A stretch of 42,337 nucleotides of DNA. Source: Sphingomonadaceae bacterium (GTDB taxonomy: Bacteria > Pseudomonadota > Alphaproteobacteria > Sphingomonadales > Sphingomonadaceae). The notes under the pieces are model-generated. The model had not been told where the DNA came from. It did no database searches and saw only the letters and a list, made by a program, of their open reading frames with translations. The stretch spans positions 1 through 42,337 of the forward strand of contig RFZB01000004.1 of assembly GCA_009920915.1 (NCBI GenBank). The letters run 5' to 3'. This document shows positions 1-7,254 of the stretch, piece by piece (position 1 is the stretch's first letter; every line of letters starts with the position of its first letter). The position numbers and the translations under genes are program-made.

Positions 1-338
1 TCAATGCCGACCCCGTCGATGCGCTGTCGATGATTGTCCACCGCAGCGCCGCCGAGGCGCGCGGGCGGCATATGTGTGAGCGGCTGAAAGATTTGATCCC
101 GCGCCATTTGTTTAAGATCCCCATCCAAGCCGCGATTGGCGGCAAGGTGATTGCGCGTGAGACAATCGCGGCGCTGCGCAAGGATGTGACGGCCAAATGC
201 TATGGCGGCGACGCCAGCCGCAAACGCAAGCTGCTGGATAAGCAGAAAGAGGGCAAAAAGCGGATGCGCGAATATGGCTCGGTCAGCATCCCGCAAGAGG
301 CCTTTATTGCGGCGCTGCGCATGGGGGATGAAGGCTAA
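1..338 (+). CDS. lepA: Elongation factor 4 (LepA), C-terminal part, cut by window start
   Basis: LepA is a ribosome-associated translational GTPase that back-translocates or remodels stalled ribosomes. Only the last 111 codons are present; the reading frame is open from base 3. The visible part is the LepA-specific C-terminal domain, recognisable from the DALS-MIVHR segment, the [13 protein letters not shown] stretch, the [20 protein letters not shown] motif and the basic tail [16 protein letters not shown]. The GTPase domain lies outside the window. The gene ends at a TAA, and no clear terminator follows. Identification is firm because this C-terminal domain is unique to LepA/EF4. Confidence 0.95.
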   Translation, partial: NADPVDALSMIVHRSAAEARGRHMCERLKDLIPRHLFKIPIQAAIGGKVIARETIAALRKDVTAKCYGGDASRKRKLLDKQKEGKKRMREYGSVSIPQEAFIAALRMGDEG

Positions 339-660
339 GCCCGACCCCTCCACACCGAGTCGCCTCGCCCTGCGCGGCTCATGGGGCGTGCGCGGCTGCG
401 TCGATTCGTAAATTTATCCGATAACCCTGTTGTGCATGGCGCCGGTCGGTCGCATCAGGCTTGCGGGCCTTGGCGCGCGGCAGTTTCAACGCATAGCCTT
501 AGGGCATGGGCGAGCAACTGCCCAAATTGACAGCGGAAAGATGGTTAACATCGCCTTCGGTCTGACGGGGGGCTGTGCGGCCTGTGCAGAATGGCCACTG
601 CGCAAAGGGCATCCGCCCCGGAAATTCAGGGGTTTTGAAAGCGCTATTTGTTAACGCGGC
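339..660. other. Gene-free stretch after lepA
   Basis: About 320 bases with no reading frame that looks like a protein on either strand. Short open frames here have no ribosome binding site and no recognisable domain. I see no strong terminator hairpin for lepA. The next 140 bases hold the small-RNA candidate described separately. Confidence 0.5.
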
Positions 661-690
661 GTCTTGACTCCTTTGTATGAAAACGACATT

Positions 691-696
691 TATAAT
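691..696 (+). promoter_or_regulatory. Candidate -10 box for the small RNA
   Basis: A perfect TATAAT hexamer lies about 10 bases before the start of the structured segment. The nearest good -35 (TTGACT, 664-669) is 21 bases away, too far for ordinary sigma-70. A CTTGAC (663-668) with CATTTA (687-692) at 18-base spacing would instead resemble an RpoH-type promoter. The -10 is clear; the class of promoter is not. Confidence 0.4.
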
Positions 697-699
697 GAG

Positions 700-797
700 C
701 TTGTTGTGAAGACCTGCTTTCAAACGCTCCTGCAACGGGGTTTGATGCAGCAGGAAATTTGGGGAAGGAGGACGATGTTTCTCCTTCCTCCTTTTTT
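700..797 (+). ncRNA. Candidate structured small RNA with intrinsic terminator
   Basis: The segment has the anatomy of a trans-acting small RNA. A TATAAT box lies at 691-696. The first stem pairs CCTGCT (713-718) with AGCAGG (749-754), then TCAAAC (720-725) with GTTTGA (740-745), leaving a loop containing CTCCTGC. A second stem pairs GGAAGGAG (763-770) with CTCCTTCC (781-788) and runs into TCCTTTTTT, an intrinsic terminator. The CUCCUUCCUCC side could pair with Shine-Dalgarno sequences, and anti-SD loops are known in several alphaproteobacterial small RNAs. It could instead be only a terminator with an upstream hairpin. No family was recognised. Confidence 0.5.
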
Positions 798-824
798 GGC
801 CGCGCCCGGCGTTATGTTTGGTGT

Positions 825-838
825 TTGACACAAATCAA
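825..838 (+). promoter_or_regulatory. FNR/FixK-type box upstream of the microprotein gene
   Basis: TTGACACAAATCAA matches the TTGAT-N4-ATCAA consensus of FNR/ANR/FixK regulators at 9 of 10 specified positions. Its last base is 56 bases upstream of the ATG at 895. If bound as a class II activator site centred near -41.5, transcription would start near 873, leaving a leader of about 22 bases that contains the strong AGGAGG at 881-886. No clear -10 hexamer is visible at 860-868. Confidence 0.6.
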
Positions 839-894
839 TGACGATAGGGCGCCGTTTGCGCAGATCATCCTCCATGCAAAAGGAGGAAGCCCCT

Positions 895-1011
895 ATGTCA
901 CCTTATTTGATGCAAGTCCCCGTTCTCGGTGCATTGACGGCAGCCGCACTATTCACCGTCGTTATGCTGTTTTGCTCGATCACCGATGCCCGCCAAGGTA
1001 AGTCTGAATAA
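895..1011 (+). CDS. Unannotated 38-residue membrane microprotein
   Basis: This short gene encodes 38 residues beginning MSPYLMQVPVLGAL. A hydrophobic segment at about residues 9-28 (rich in A, L, V, F, T) is followed by a polar tail ending in DARQGKSE, so it is probably a single-pass inner-membrane protein. The start is well supported by AGGAGG at 881-886 with an 8-base gap. The stop overlaps the start of the DUF465 gene (TAATG), so the two are likely translationally coupled. An FNR-type box precedes the unit, suggesting induction at low oxygen. I recognise no family; similarly sized oxidase accessory subunits such as CydX or CcoQ do not match by sequence. Function unknown. Confidence 0.7.
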   Translation: MSPYLMQVPVLGALTAAALFTVVMLFCSITDARQGKSE

Positions 1012-1259
1012 TGAGCCATACGCCCCATGAGCTGCGGGATGAATTTCCCGATGCACAAGATATTCTCCATCATTTGAAAACCACCAATGCGCATTTTGCC
1101 GCGCTCGCCGAACGCTATCATGTTGTGAATCGCGAAATTCACCGGATTGAAGCCGAAGTAGAGCCAAGTTCTGATGCCCGGACGGAAGATCTGAAAAAGC
1201 AGCGTCTGTTGCTGATCGATGAAATTTCCCAATGGGTTGAAACAGCAAAGGCCGCCTAA
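1011..1259 (+). CDS. DUF465 (YdcH-like) small helical protein
   Basis: 82 residues, predicted almost entirely helical. The pattern HLKTTNAHFAALAERYHVVNREIHRIE, followed by DLKKQRLLLIDEI near the C-terminus, is typical of the DUF465/YdcH family, whose members are small cytoplasmic alpha-hairpin proteins of unknown role, often tied to stress or growth-rate responses. Its ATG overlaps the stop of the preceding microprotein gene and lacks a strong ribosome binding site of its own, so expression probably depends on coupling. The FNR-type box at 825-838 would control both genes. Family assignment is good; function is unknown. Confidence 0.8.
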   Translation: MSHTPHELRDEFPDAQDILHHLKTTNAHFAALAERYHVVNREIHRIEAEVEPSSDARTEDLKKQRLLLIDEISQWVETAKAA

Positions 1260-1279
1260 CCCCGAAACTTTCCTTTCCT

Positions 1280-1325
1280 CCGGTCGCGGACAATCTGATT
1301 GACCTCCCCCCCCAACCGCGACCGG
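1280..1325. repeat. 10-bp inverted repeat between convergent genes
   Basis: CCGGTCGCGG (1280-1289) is exactly complementary to CCGCGACCGG (1316-1325), with a 26-base C-rich loop. It sits between the convergent DUF465 and SpoIIAA-like genes, where a terminator is expected, but no T-run follows on either strand. It may be a factor-dependent terminator or an RNA-stabilising stem. Confidence 0.35.
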
Positions 1326-1351
1326 GGGCCCCTAAATGGCGGGGTGCCGGG

Positions 1352-1750
1352 CTAAGCAAAATCCAAGGGGGGCGTCGTCACATCTTCCCCGTCACGCGCC
1401 TGCGCCCAGCGGCGGGCCTCTTCTAAATTGGCCAGTGGAAAATATTTGATTGTCGCAGGATAGAGGGGCGCAAACAGGTTTGTCAGCGGGGCCACCCAAG
1501 CGGCATCAGACACCAAAGCGGCCCGGCGGAGAAAATGGCGATGCGTGAGGTGAAAGCTCAGGTCTTTCCACCAGACGCTGGGATCAATCCACCCAATGTC
1601 TTGAATGACCTGTACCAGATTGAGTTTCTTGTGACGCACCAACAGCCGATCAATGGCGGTCACCACCTGTGTGTAATCCACATCATGAATAGGGCCTGCG
1701 ACGGTGATTTCCAAAAAGCCGGCTTCTTCGTCTAGCCTGACATCCAGCAT
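1352..1750 (-). CDS. SpoIIAA-like (STAS/CRAL-TRIO fold) protein
   Basis: 132 residues with the layout of SpoIIAA-like proteins (the DUF3478-type family): an N-terminal beta hairpin (LDVRLDEEAGFLEITVAGPI), a helix, a strand NLVQVIQDIGWIDPSVWWKDLSFHL, and a C-terminal PATIKYFPLANLEEARRWAQ segment. Such proteins share the fold of anti-sigma antagonists but usually stand alone, and their role is poorly known. A perfect FNR-type box lies 61 bases upstream of the start codon, with a -10-like TAGTCT at 1785-1790 placed 21 bases downstream of the box, as expected for FNR class II activation. This suggests induction under oxygen limitation. Confidence 0.75.
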   Translation of the reverse strand: MLDVRLDEEAGFLEITVAGPIHDVDYTQVVTAIDRLLVRHKKLNLVQVIQDIGWIDPSVWWKDLSFHLTHRHFLRRAALVSDAAWVAPLTNLFAPLYPATIKYFPLANLEEARRWAQARDGEDVTTPPLDFA

Positions 1751-1811
1751 TTATCTGGCTCCTTCTGCTGCGTGCTGTGGTGCTAGACTATCTTTGGCTG
1801 CAGGGCGCGCA

Positions 1812-1825
1812 TTGATGTGTATCAA
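1812..1825 (-). promoter_or_regulatory. Perfect FNR/FixK-type box in a divergent promoter region
   Basis: TTGATGTGTATCAA fits the TTGAT-N4-ATCAA consensus at all 10 specified positions. It lies between the SpoIIAA-like gene (minus) and marR (plus). On the minus strand a TAGTCT hexamer (1790-1785) follows after 21 bases, which matches class II geometry and makes the SpoIIAA-like gene the likelier target. On the plus strand the box lies just upstream of a separate sigma-70-like promoter for marR. Confidence 0.7.
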
Positions 1826-1828
1826 GCC

Positions 1829-1856
1829 TTGAAAATAATAAGCACTGCTATATTAT
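1829..1856 (+). promoter_or_regulatory. Candidate marR-emrAB promoter
   Basis: TTGAAA (1829-1834) and TATTAT (1851-1856) are separated by 16 bases. Transcription would start near 1863-1865, at or just before the ATG at 1865, so the mRNA may be leaderless. No Shine-Dalgarno sequence is visible before this ATG, which agrees with that idea. Confidence 0.5.
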
Positions 1857-1864
1857 GCGTGGCT

Positions 1865-2317
1865 ATGACCGAAACGGATAATCTTGGCGCGTTAATCGCC
1901 GACGTATCGCATTTGCTGCGCCGCGCCTTTGACGAACGCGCTCGACACATTGGGCTTTCGCGCCCGCAATGGCGGGTGCTGACAATGCTGCGCCGTCATG
2001 AGGGGATTAATCAGGGCGGCCTTGCCGAGCTGGTTGAGGTAGAGCCGATCACCTTGTGCCGCATGGTCGACCGACTGCAAGAGGCAGACCTTGTTGAGCG
2101 CCGCGCGGACCCAACGGATCGTCGGGCTTGGCGGCTGTTTTTAACAGCGCGGGCCAGCGCCTTGTTAGATGAAATGCGGCCGGTCGCGCTTGGCTTGTTT
2201 GATGAGGCAATGCTGGGCCTTTCCGCCACCGAGCGGGAAGGGCTGATTCATGCCCTGGCGCGTGTGCGCACCAATTTGTCGCGCCGGGCGCCGCAGGAGG
2301 TGATGGCGCATGGCTGA
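1865..2317 (+). CDS. MarR-family transcriptional regulator
   Basis: 150 residues with the winged-helix MarR fold: an N-terminal dimerisation helix (LGALIADVSHLLRRAFDERA), the recognition region SRPQWRVLTMLRRHEGINQGGLAELVEVEPITLCRMVDRLQEADLVERR, and the wing DPTDRRAWRLFLT. It likely represses the emrAB pump genes it overlaps (8 bases with emrA), being released by a small ligand. An upstream GTG in frame at 1817 falls inside the FNR-type box and is an unlikely start; ATG 1865 fits the family's N-terminus. The transcript may be leaderless. Confidence 0.9.
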   Translation: MTETDNLGALIADVSHLLRRAFDERARHIGLSRPQWRVLTMLRRHEGINQGGLAELVEVEPITLCRMVDRLQEADLVERRADPTDRRAWRLFLTARASALLDEMRPVALGLFDEAMLGLSATEREGLIHALARVRTNLSRRAPQEVMAHG

Positions 2318-3380
2318 TCGTGATCCGCAAATTTCTCTGGAGCAGAGCAACGTGCATCCTGTTGAACACCAAAATGGCGTCAAGCGCGCATGGCTGCGCC
2401 CTGTGCTGATGATTTCGGTTCCGCTTGCCCTCGTCGCGGCGGGTGGCGCGTATTACCTTGCCAATGACCATTATGTCTCCACTGACAATGCCTATGTCCA
2501 GCAGGATAAGGTGTCGGTGTCTGCAGAAGTCACTGGCAAGATTGTGGAAGTCTTGGTGCGTGAAAACCAGCCGGTAAAGGCGGGGCAAATATTGTTCCGC
2601 ATTGATCCTGCCCCCTATCGTATTGCCGCAGCGCAGGCAGATGCCACGATTGCGCAGGCGCAGGTGCGCGTCACCACGCTGGAAGCCGATTTCCAAAGCC
2701 GCGGCGTGGGGATTGATAAAGCGCGCGAAGCCGTTGCCTTTTATACCAAAGAATATCAGCGCCAGTCGGCTTTGATGCAAACGGGCTTTACCACAAAGGC
2801 CCGGCTGCAAGAGGCTGAACACGCCCTGTCGGAAGCGCGCAGCCAATTGGCCGCGGCTGAGGCGGAGGCGCAAAAGGCACGTGCTGCATTGGCGACGGGG
2901 GCTGCTGCGCCTGGCGTCAATCCTCAAGTGCTGGCCGGCCAAGTGCAAAAGCAAAAGGCCCTGCTTGATTTGTCGCGCACCGTTGTTCGCGCGCCTGTGG
3001 CTGGGGTGGTCAGCCAAGCAGAGCGGTTGCAAGTCGGCCAGACGATGGTGACTGGCTTGCCTGCGCTGACCATTGTTGCGCGGTCTGGATCTTGGGTGGA
3101 AGCCAATTTTAAAGAGACGGATCTTAATCATATGAAAGTTGGCCAATCGGCTGTGCTGACATTTGATGCCTATCCGTCGATGAAGTTGACGGGCCATGTC
3201 GCCAGCATTGGCGCGGGTACAGGGTCTGAATTTTCGGTGCTGCCGGCGCAAAATGCCAATGGCAATTGGGTGAAGGTCACCCAACGTGTGCCGGTGCGGA
3301 TTGCCATTGATGGTGTTCCCGCGCGTCCGCTGATTGCAGGCCTGTCAACGCATGTCCGCATCGACACAGCCAGCAAATAA
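2310..3380 (+). CDS. emrA: EmrA-type membrane fusion protein of a multidrug efflux pump
   Basis: 356 residues. A cytoplasmic N-terminus is followed by one membrane segment at about residues 30-50 (VLMISVPLALVAAGGAYYLA), then the HlyD family core: biotinyl-lipoyl half-motif YVSTDNAYVQQDKVSVSAEVTGKIVEVLV, a long coiled-coil hairpin (about residues 100-210, rich in Ala, Glu and Gln), and the second half-motif VVRAPVAGVVSQ. It would link the inner-membrane transporter EmrB to an outer-membrane channel, which is not encoded here. The start at 2310 is preceded by AGGAGG and overlaps the marR stop. The substrate is unknown. Confidence 0.9.
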   Translation: MADRDPQISLEQSNVHPVEHQNGVKRAWLRPVLMISVPLALVAAGGAYYLANDHYVSTDNAYVQQDKVSVSAEVTGKIVEVLVRENQPVKAGQILFRIDPAPYRIAAAQADATIAQAQVRVTTLEADFQSRGVGIDKAREAVAFYTKEYQRQSALMQTGFTTKARLQEAEHALSEARSQLAAAEAEAQKARAALATGAAAPGVNPQVLAGQVQKQKALLDLSRTVVRAPVAGVVSQAERLQVGQTMVTGLPALTIVARSGSWVEANFKETDLNHMKVGQSAVLTFDAYPSMKLTGHVASIGAGTGSEFSVLPAQNANGNWVKVTQRVPVRIAIDGVPARPLIAGLSTHVRIDTASK

Positions 3381-4935
3381 CCCGGCTGCCTCGGCAGCGC
3401 CTGTCATGGGCAAGCCCTTGCTGGCGGTTCAGCATAAGGGGCTGTTGACGCTTGCCATCATGGGCGCGGCGATGATCCAGATTCTGGATTCAACAATCGC
3501 CAATGTGGCCATCCCGCATATGCAAACCAGCCTTGGGGCCACCCAGGACACAGTGACCTGGGTCTTAACTAGCTATATTGTGGCAGGCGCAGTTGTGATG
3601 CCCATTACGGGCTGGCTGGCCGACCGAATTGGCTCACGCCAATTGTTCATTGGGGCCGTGATTGGCTTTATCATCACCTCTATGCTGTGCGGCATTGCCG
3701 TCAACTTGACTGAGATGGTGATTTTTCGGGTTTTGCAGGGGGTCTGCGCTGCCTTTATTGCCCCTTTGTCGCAATCCATCTTGCTCGATATCAACCCGCC
3801 TGAACGCGCGGCAAAGGCCATGGCGATGTGGGGTATGGGGATTATGGTGGCCCCCATTTTTGGGCCCATGATTGGCGGCTGGCTGACGCAAAGCTATGAT
3901 TGGCGATGGTGTTTTTACATCAATTTGCCCATTGGCATTCCGGCAGTTCTTATCCTGTTGTGGCTGCTTCCGGGCCGACCGATCAACAAACGATATTTTG
4001 ACGGGCTGGGCTTTGCCGCGCTGGCGCTGGGCGTGGCCACGCTGCAATTGCTGCTGGATCGGGGCCAGCATGAAGATTGGCTGCAAAGCTGGGAAATCCG
4101 CATTGAAGCGATCATTGCCCTTTCGGCCATTTGGATCTTTTTTGTCCATCAAGCGACCACCAAAAAGCCCATGTTTGACAAAGATCTGGTTACCGATCGC
4201 AACTTCACCACCGCCTTGCTGTTCATGGTTCTGATTGGCGTGATGATGTTTGGCGTCTTCGCGTTATTGCCCCCCATGCTGCAAAGCCTGTTTGGCTATA
4301 CCGTGGTGGACACGGGCATGCTGCTGGCGCCGCGGGGCATTGGCATTTTGATCTCGATGATGATTGCAACGCGCCTCGCGGGCAAAGTGGACCCGCGCAA
4401 AATTGTTGGCACCGGTTTTGTGCTGACCATCATCTCGCTTTGGCAGATGACCCAATGGGGCCTGATGATGGATTGGACCTATGTGTTCTGGACGGGGCTG
4501 CTCCAAGGCTTTGGCATGGGTTTTGTGTTCATTCCGATGAACCAGCTGGCCTTTGCAACCTTGCCGATGCGGCATCGCACGGATGGATCAAGCCTGCTCT
4601 ATCTGGTGCGCAGCATTGGCAGCAGCGTTGGCATTTCCATTATGTCGACCATGTTTGCCCGCAATTTGCAGACCAGCCATTCCGATTTGTCCAGCCATGT
4701 GACCTCATCCTCCATGGCCGTCATCGATCCGGCCACGGCAGACCGCTATCAAGTGCTGGGGGAATCTGCGCTGCGCATGGTGGATTTAGAAGTTAATCGT
4801 CAGGCGGCAATGATTGCCTATCTTGATGATTTTCAACTGATGATGTGGGGCTTAATTCTGTTCATGCCCCTGATCTTTTTGATGAAGCCACCCAAGGCTG
4901 GCCCGGGCCAAATGGTCCACCCAGTCGGCGAATAG
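3352..4935 (+). CDS. emrB: EmrB/QacA-type MFS drug transporter (DHA2, 14 membrane segments)
   Basis: 527 residues of the DHA2 family of proton-driven drug exporters. Visible marks are the first helix motif IQILDSTIANVAIPHMQ, motif A variant GWLADRIGSRQLFIG, motif C-like GMGIMVAPIFGPMIGGWLT, and WRWCFYINLPIG typical of EmrB. Multiple hydrophobic helices run to the C-terminus. The likely start is ATG 3352, overlapping the emrA 3' end by 29 bases; ATG 3406 is possible but also lacks a good ribosome binding site. With EmrA it should form a drug, fatty-acid or uncoupler exporter under MarR control. Its stop codon directly abuts the convergent mltG stop. Confidence 0.9.
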   Translation: MSASTQPANNPAASAAPVMGKPLLAVQHKGLLTLAIMGAAMIQILDSTIANVAIPHMQTSLGATQDTVTWVLTSYIVAGAVVMPITGWLADRIGSRQLFIGAVIGFIITSMLCGIAVNLTEMVIFRVLQGVCAAFIAPLSQSILLDINPPERAAKAMAMWGMGIMVAPIFGPMIGGWLTQSYDWRWCFYINLPIGIPAVLILLWLLPGRPINKRYFDGLGFAALALGVATLQLLLDRGQHEDWLQSWEIRIEAIIALSAIWIFFVHQATTKKPMFDKDLVTDRNFTTALLFMVLIGVMMFGVFALLPPMLQSLFGYTVVDTGMLLAPRGIGILISMMIATRLAGKVDPRKIVGTGFVLTIISLWQMTQWGLMMDWTYVFWTGLLQGFGMGFVFIPMNQLAFATLPMRHRTDGSSLLYLVRSIGSSVGISIMSTMFARNLQTSHSDLSSHVTSSSMAVIDPATADRYQVLGESALRMVDLEVNRQAAMIAYLDDFQLMMWGLILFMPLIFLMKPPKAGPGQMVHPVGE

Positions 4936-5898
4936 CTACATCTCGCCGCGTTCGCGGCGCAGCTTATACCAGCGCGCGACATTGGCATTATGTTCGGCCA
5001 GTGTTTGGGCAAAGACATGGCCGCCCGTGCCATCAGCGACAAAGAATAAATCCTTTGTCGAGGCGGGGTTTAGAACCGCTTCAATTGAGGCACGGCCCGG
5101 ATTGGTAATTGGCCCAACGGGCAGTCCAGCCATGGCATAGGTGTTATAGCCATTTTTCGCGCGAAGTTCTGACTTTAAAATGCGCCGCCCCAAAGGCTTG
5201 CCCTTGGTGACGGGGTAAATGACTGTTGGGTCGGCTTGCAGCCGCATGCCAATGCGCAGCCGGTTGGTATACAGCCCGGCAATCAGGCGGCGTTCCTCCG
5301 CTTTGCCGGTTTCCTTTTCCACAATAGCAGCAAGAATAACTGCCTCTTGCGGCGTTTTGACAAAAGTGGCGGGCGACCTTTTGGCCCAAAGCTCTTCTAG
5401 CGTGGCATTCATTGCCGCTTGCATCCGGGCGACCACCGCGGCCCGATTTTCGCCAACGCCCACCTCATAGGTGTCGGGCAGGATAGAGCCTTCAGCAGGC
5501 ACGGGGATATCCCCTTCCAGCCCAGGCGTGGCCATTAACCGCTCATAGACAAGAATAGAGGCCATGCCCTCGGGAATGGTGACAAAGCGACGCAGCACCT
5601 TACCGCCCTGCAAAAGATCAAGGAGGGTGCGTTCGCTGGCGCCTTTGGGCAGCACAAAATGCCCCGCCTTTACTGGGGCCGCGCCACCCAAGACTTGTGC
5701 CCTAAGCCGGAACAAAGTCGCACTGCGGATGGCCCCTGCCGTTTCCAACTGGTCAGCAACGCTGCTGAGGCTGGCGCCGCGGGGCACAACAAAGTCCTGA
5801 TCGCGTGGCCCCGGCCCGGGCAAGGACCAGCTGGCAAATAGCCAAAGCAACGCCGCAACGGCGGCAACCAGCACAAACAGGCTGCCGCGCCGACGCAT
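4936..5898 (-). CDS. mltG: Endolytic murein transglycosylase MltG (YceG-like)
   Basis: 320 residues. An N-terminal membrane anchor (LFVLVAAVAALLWLFASW, about residues 7-24) precedes a periplasmic YceG domain. The signature AAIVEKETGKAEERRLIAGLYTNRL, with its catalytic glutamate, is at about residues 190-215, followed by RLQADPTVIYP and the C-terminal PITNPGRASIEAVLNP. MltG cuts nascent glycan strands and limits their length during growth. It is last in the fabD-fabG-acpP-fabF-mltG operon, three bases after fabF; fabF-mltG linkage is widespread in proteobacteria. The 3' end abuts emrB with no space for a terminator. Confidence 0.95.
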   Translation of the reverse strand: MRRRGSLFVLVAAVAALLWLFASWSLPGPGPRDQDFVVPRGASLSSVADQLETAGAIRSATLFRLRAQVLGGAAPVKAGHFVLPKGASERTLLDLLQGGKVLRRFVTIPEGMASILVYERLMATPGLEGDIPVPAEGSILPDTYEVGVGENRAAVVARMQAAMNATLEELWAKRSPATFVKTPQEAVILAAIVEKETGKAEERRLIAGLYTNRLRIGMRLQADPTVIYPVTKGKPLGRRILKSELRAKNGYNTYAMAGLPVGPITNPGRASIEAVLNPASTKDLFFVADGTGGHVFAQTLAEHNANVARWYKLRRERGEM

Positions 5899-5901
5899 GG
5901 C

Positions 5902-7158
5902 TTAAACGGCCTTCATCACCAAGCTGGCATTGGTCCCACCAAAGCCAAAGCTGTTGTTCAGCACGGCCTTTACTGACCGCTTCTTGGCGACATGGGGAAC
6001 CAGATCAACGCCTTCGGTGCCTTCATCCGGAGTGTCGAGATTAAGCGTTGGCGGCACAATCTGATCCCGGATCGCCAGGATGCAGAAAATCGCTTCCACA
6101 GCGCCTGCACCACCCAGCAAATGGCCAATGGCGGATTTGGTGCTGCTCATCGAGGCGCCACCCAGATCATCGCCCAGCACGCGCTTAACCGCGCCCAGTT
6201 CAATCGTGTCCGCCATGGTTGAGGTGCCATGGGCGTTCACATAATCAATATCGCCTGCCGACAGCCCCGCCTTGCGCAGTGCCATGCGCATGGCAAGTTC
6301 CGCGCCCTTGCCTTCGGGGTGCGGGGCAGTCACGTGATAGGCATCGCCTGACAGACCATAGCCGACCACTTCAGCATAAATCTTGGCGCCGCGGGCTTTG
6401 GCGTGCTCATATTCTTCCAGAACAACCACGCCGGCGCCTTCGCCCATCACAAAGCCGTCACGGTCTTTGTCATAAGGGCGGCTGGCCTGTTCAGGCCGAT
6501 CATTAAAGCTGCAATTAAGCGCCCGCGCCTGAGCGAATCCTGCCACGCCCAGCGGATTAATTGTGCTTTCAGCGCCGCCCGCCAGCATGATGTCAGCATC
6601 GCCATCTTTAATCATCCGCGCGGCATCCCCAATGGAGTGCGCGCCCGTGGAGCAAGCCGTGACCACAGCGTGATTGGGGCCCATCAAGCCATATTTGATC
6701 GAAACTTGGCCCGAAATCAGGTTGATCAAGCGGCCATGCACAAAGTGCGGCGAGACGCGGCCCGGCCCTTTTTCATGGAGAACGATCGACTCGCTTTCAA
6801 TTCCGGGCAAGCCGCCAATGCCCGAGCCAATCGAGCAGCCCGTGCGCATCTTCAGATCATCATCCATGTCGGCAAGGCCAGCATCTTCCAGAGCTTGGCC
6901 TGCAGCATCAATGCCATAGACAATGAACGGATCGACCTGACGCTGGATTTTGTGATCCACGCGCTTGTCAGCGTCAAAGCCCCATGGATGATCCTTGGGC
7001 TTTACTTCGCACGCAATGTGGCATTTCTGATCCGTCGCATCAAAGCGCGTGATTTTGCCTGCGCCAGATTTGCTGGCCAGCAAATTGGTCCAAGTCGTCT
7101 CAACATCACCACCCAGCGGGGTCACAAGGCCCAGGCCAGTCACAACTACGCGGCGCAT
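5902..7158 (-). CDS. fabF: 3-oxoacyl-ACP synthase II (FabF)
   Basis: 418 residues. It condenses malonyl-ACP with acyl-ACP in fatty-acid elongation, and is needed for vaccenate formation. The active-site cysteine is in TACSTGAHSIG (Cys at about 169); the two catalytic histidines are in NAHGTSTMADTIE and AIGHLLGGAGAVEA. The C-terminal NNSFGFGGTNAS is the usual thiolase-fold ending. A GGAGA ribosome binding site lies 5 bases before the ATG. Downstream of acpP and directly upstream of mltG, as in many proteobacteria. Confidence 0.97.
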   Translation of the reverse strand: MRRVVVTGLGLVTPLGGDVETTWTNLLASKSGAGKITRFDATDQKCHIACEVKPKDHPWGFDADKRVDHKIQRQVDPFIVYGIDAAGQALEDAGLADMDDDLKMRTGCSIGSGIGGLPGIESESIVLHEKGPGRVSPHFVHGRLINLISGQVSIKYGLMGPNHAVVTACSTGAHSIGDAARMIKDGDADIMLAGGAESTINPLGVAGFAQARALNCSFNDRPEQASRPYDKDRDGFVMGEGAGVVVLEEYEHAKARGAKIYAEVVGYGLSGDAYHVTAPHPEGKGAELAMRMALRKAGLSAGDIDYVNAHGTSTMADTIELGAVKRVLGDDLGGASMSSTKSAIGHLLGGAGAVEAIFCILAIRDQIVPPTLNLDTPDEGTEGVDLVPHVAKKRSVKAVLNNSFGFGGTNASLVMKAV

Positions 7159-7254
7159 ATGCGTCTCCAGTGCTCCAGAATCAAAAACGGCTTCCGACGT
7201 CGCCGGAAACCGTCTTCGATAACTACGATTCGTTCAAGGCAGATTGCCCTGAAA

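Noticed and set aside
664-696. TTGACT and TATAAT as one sigma-70 promoter
   Set aside because: The spacer is 21 bases, outside the usual 16-18; only the -10 is kept as evidence.
499-831. 110-codon minus-strand frame over the small-RNA region
   Set aside because: No ribosome binding site or domain, and it runs through the terminator hairpin and the FNR-type box.
2049-3284. 411-codon open frame on the minus strand opposite marR and emrA
   Set aside because: It lies entirely opposite two well-recognised genes, has His/Arg-rich composition typical of antisense frames, no ribosome binding site and no domain.
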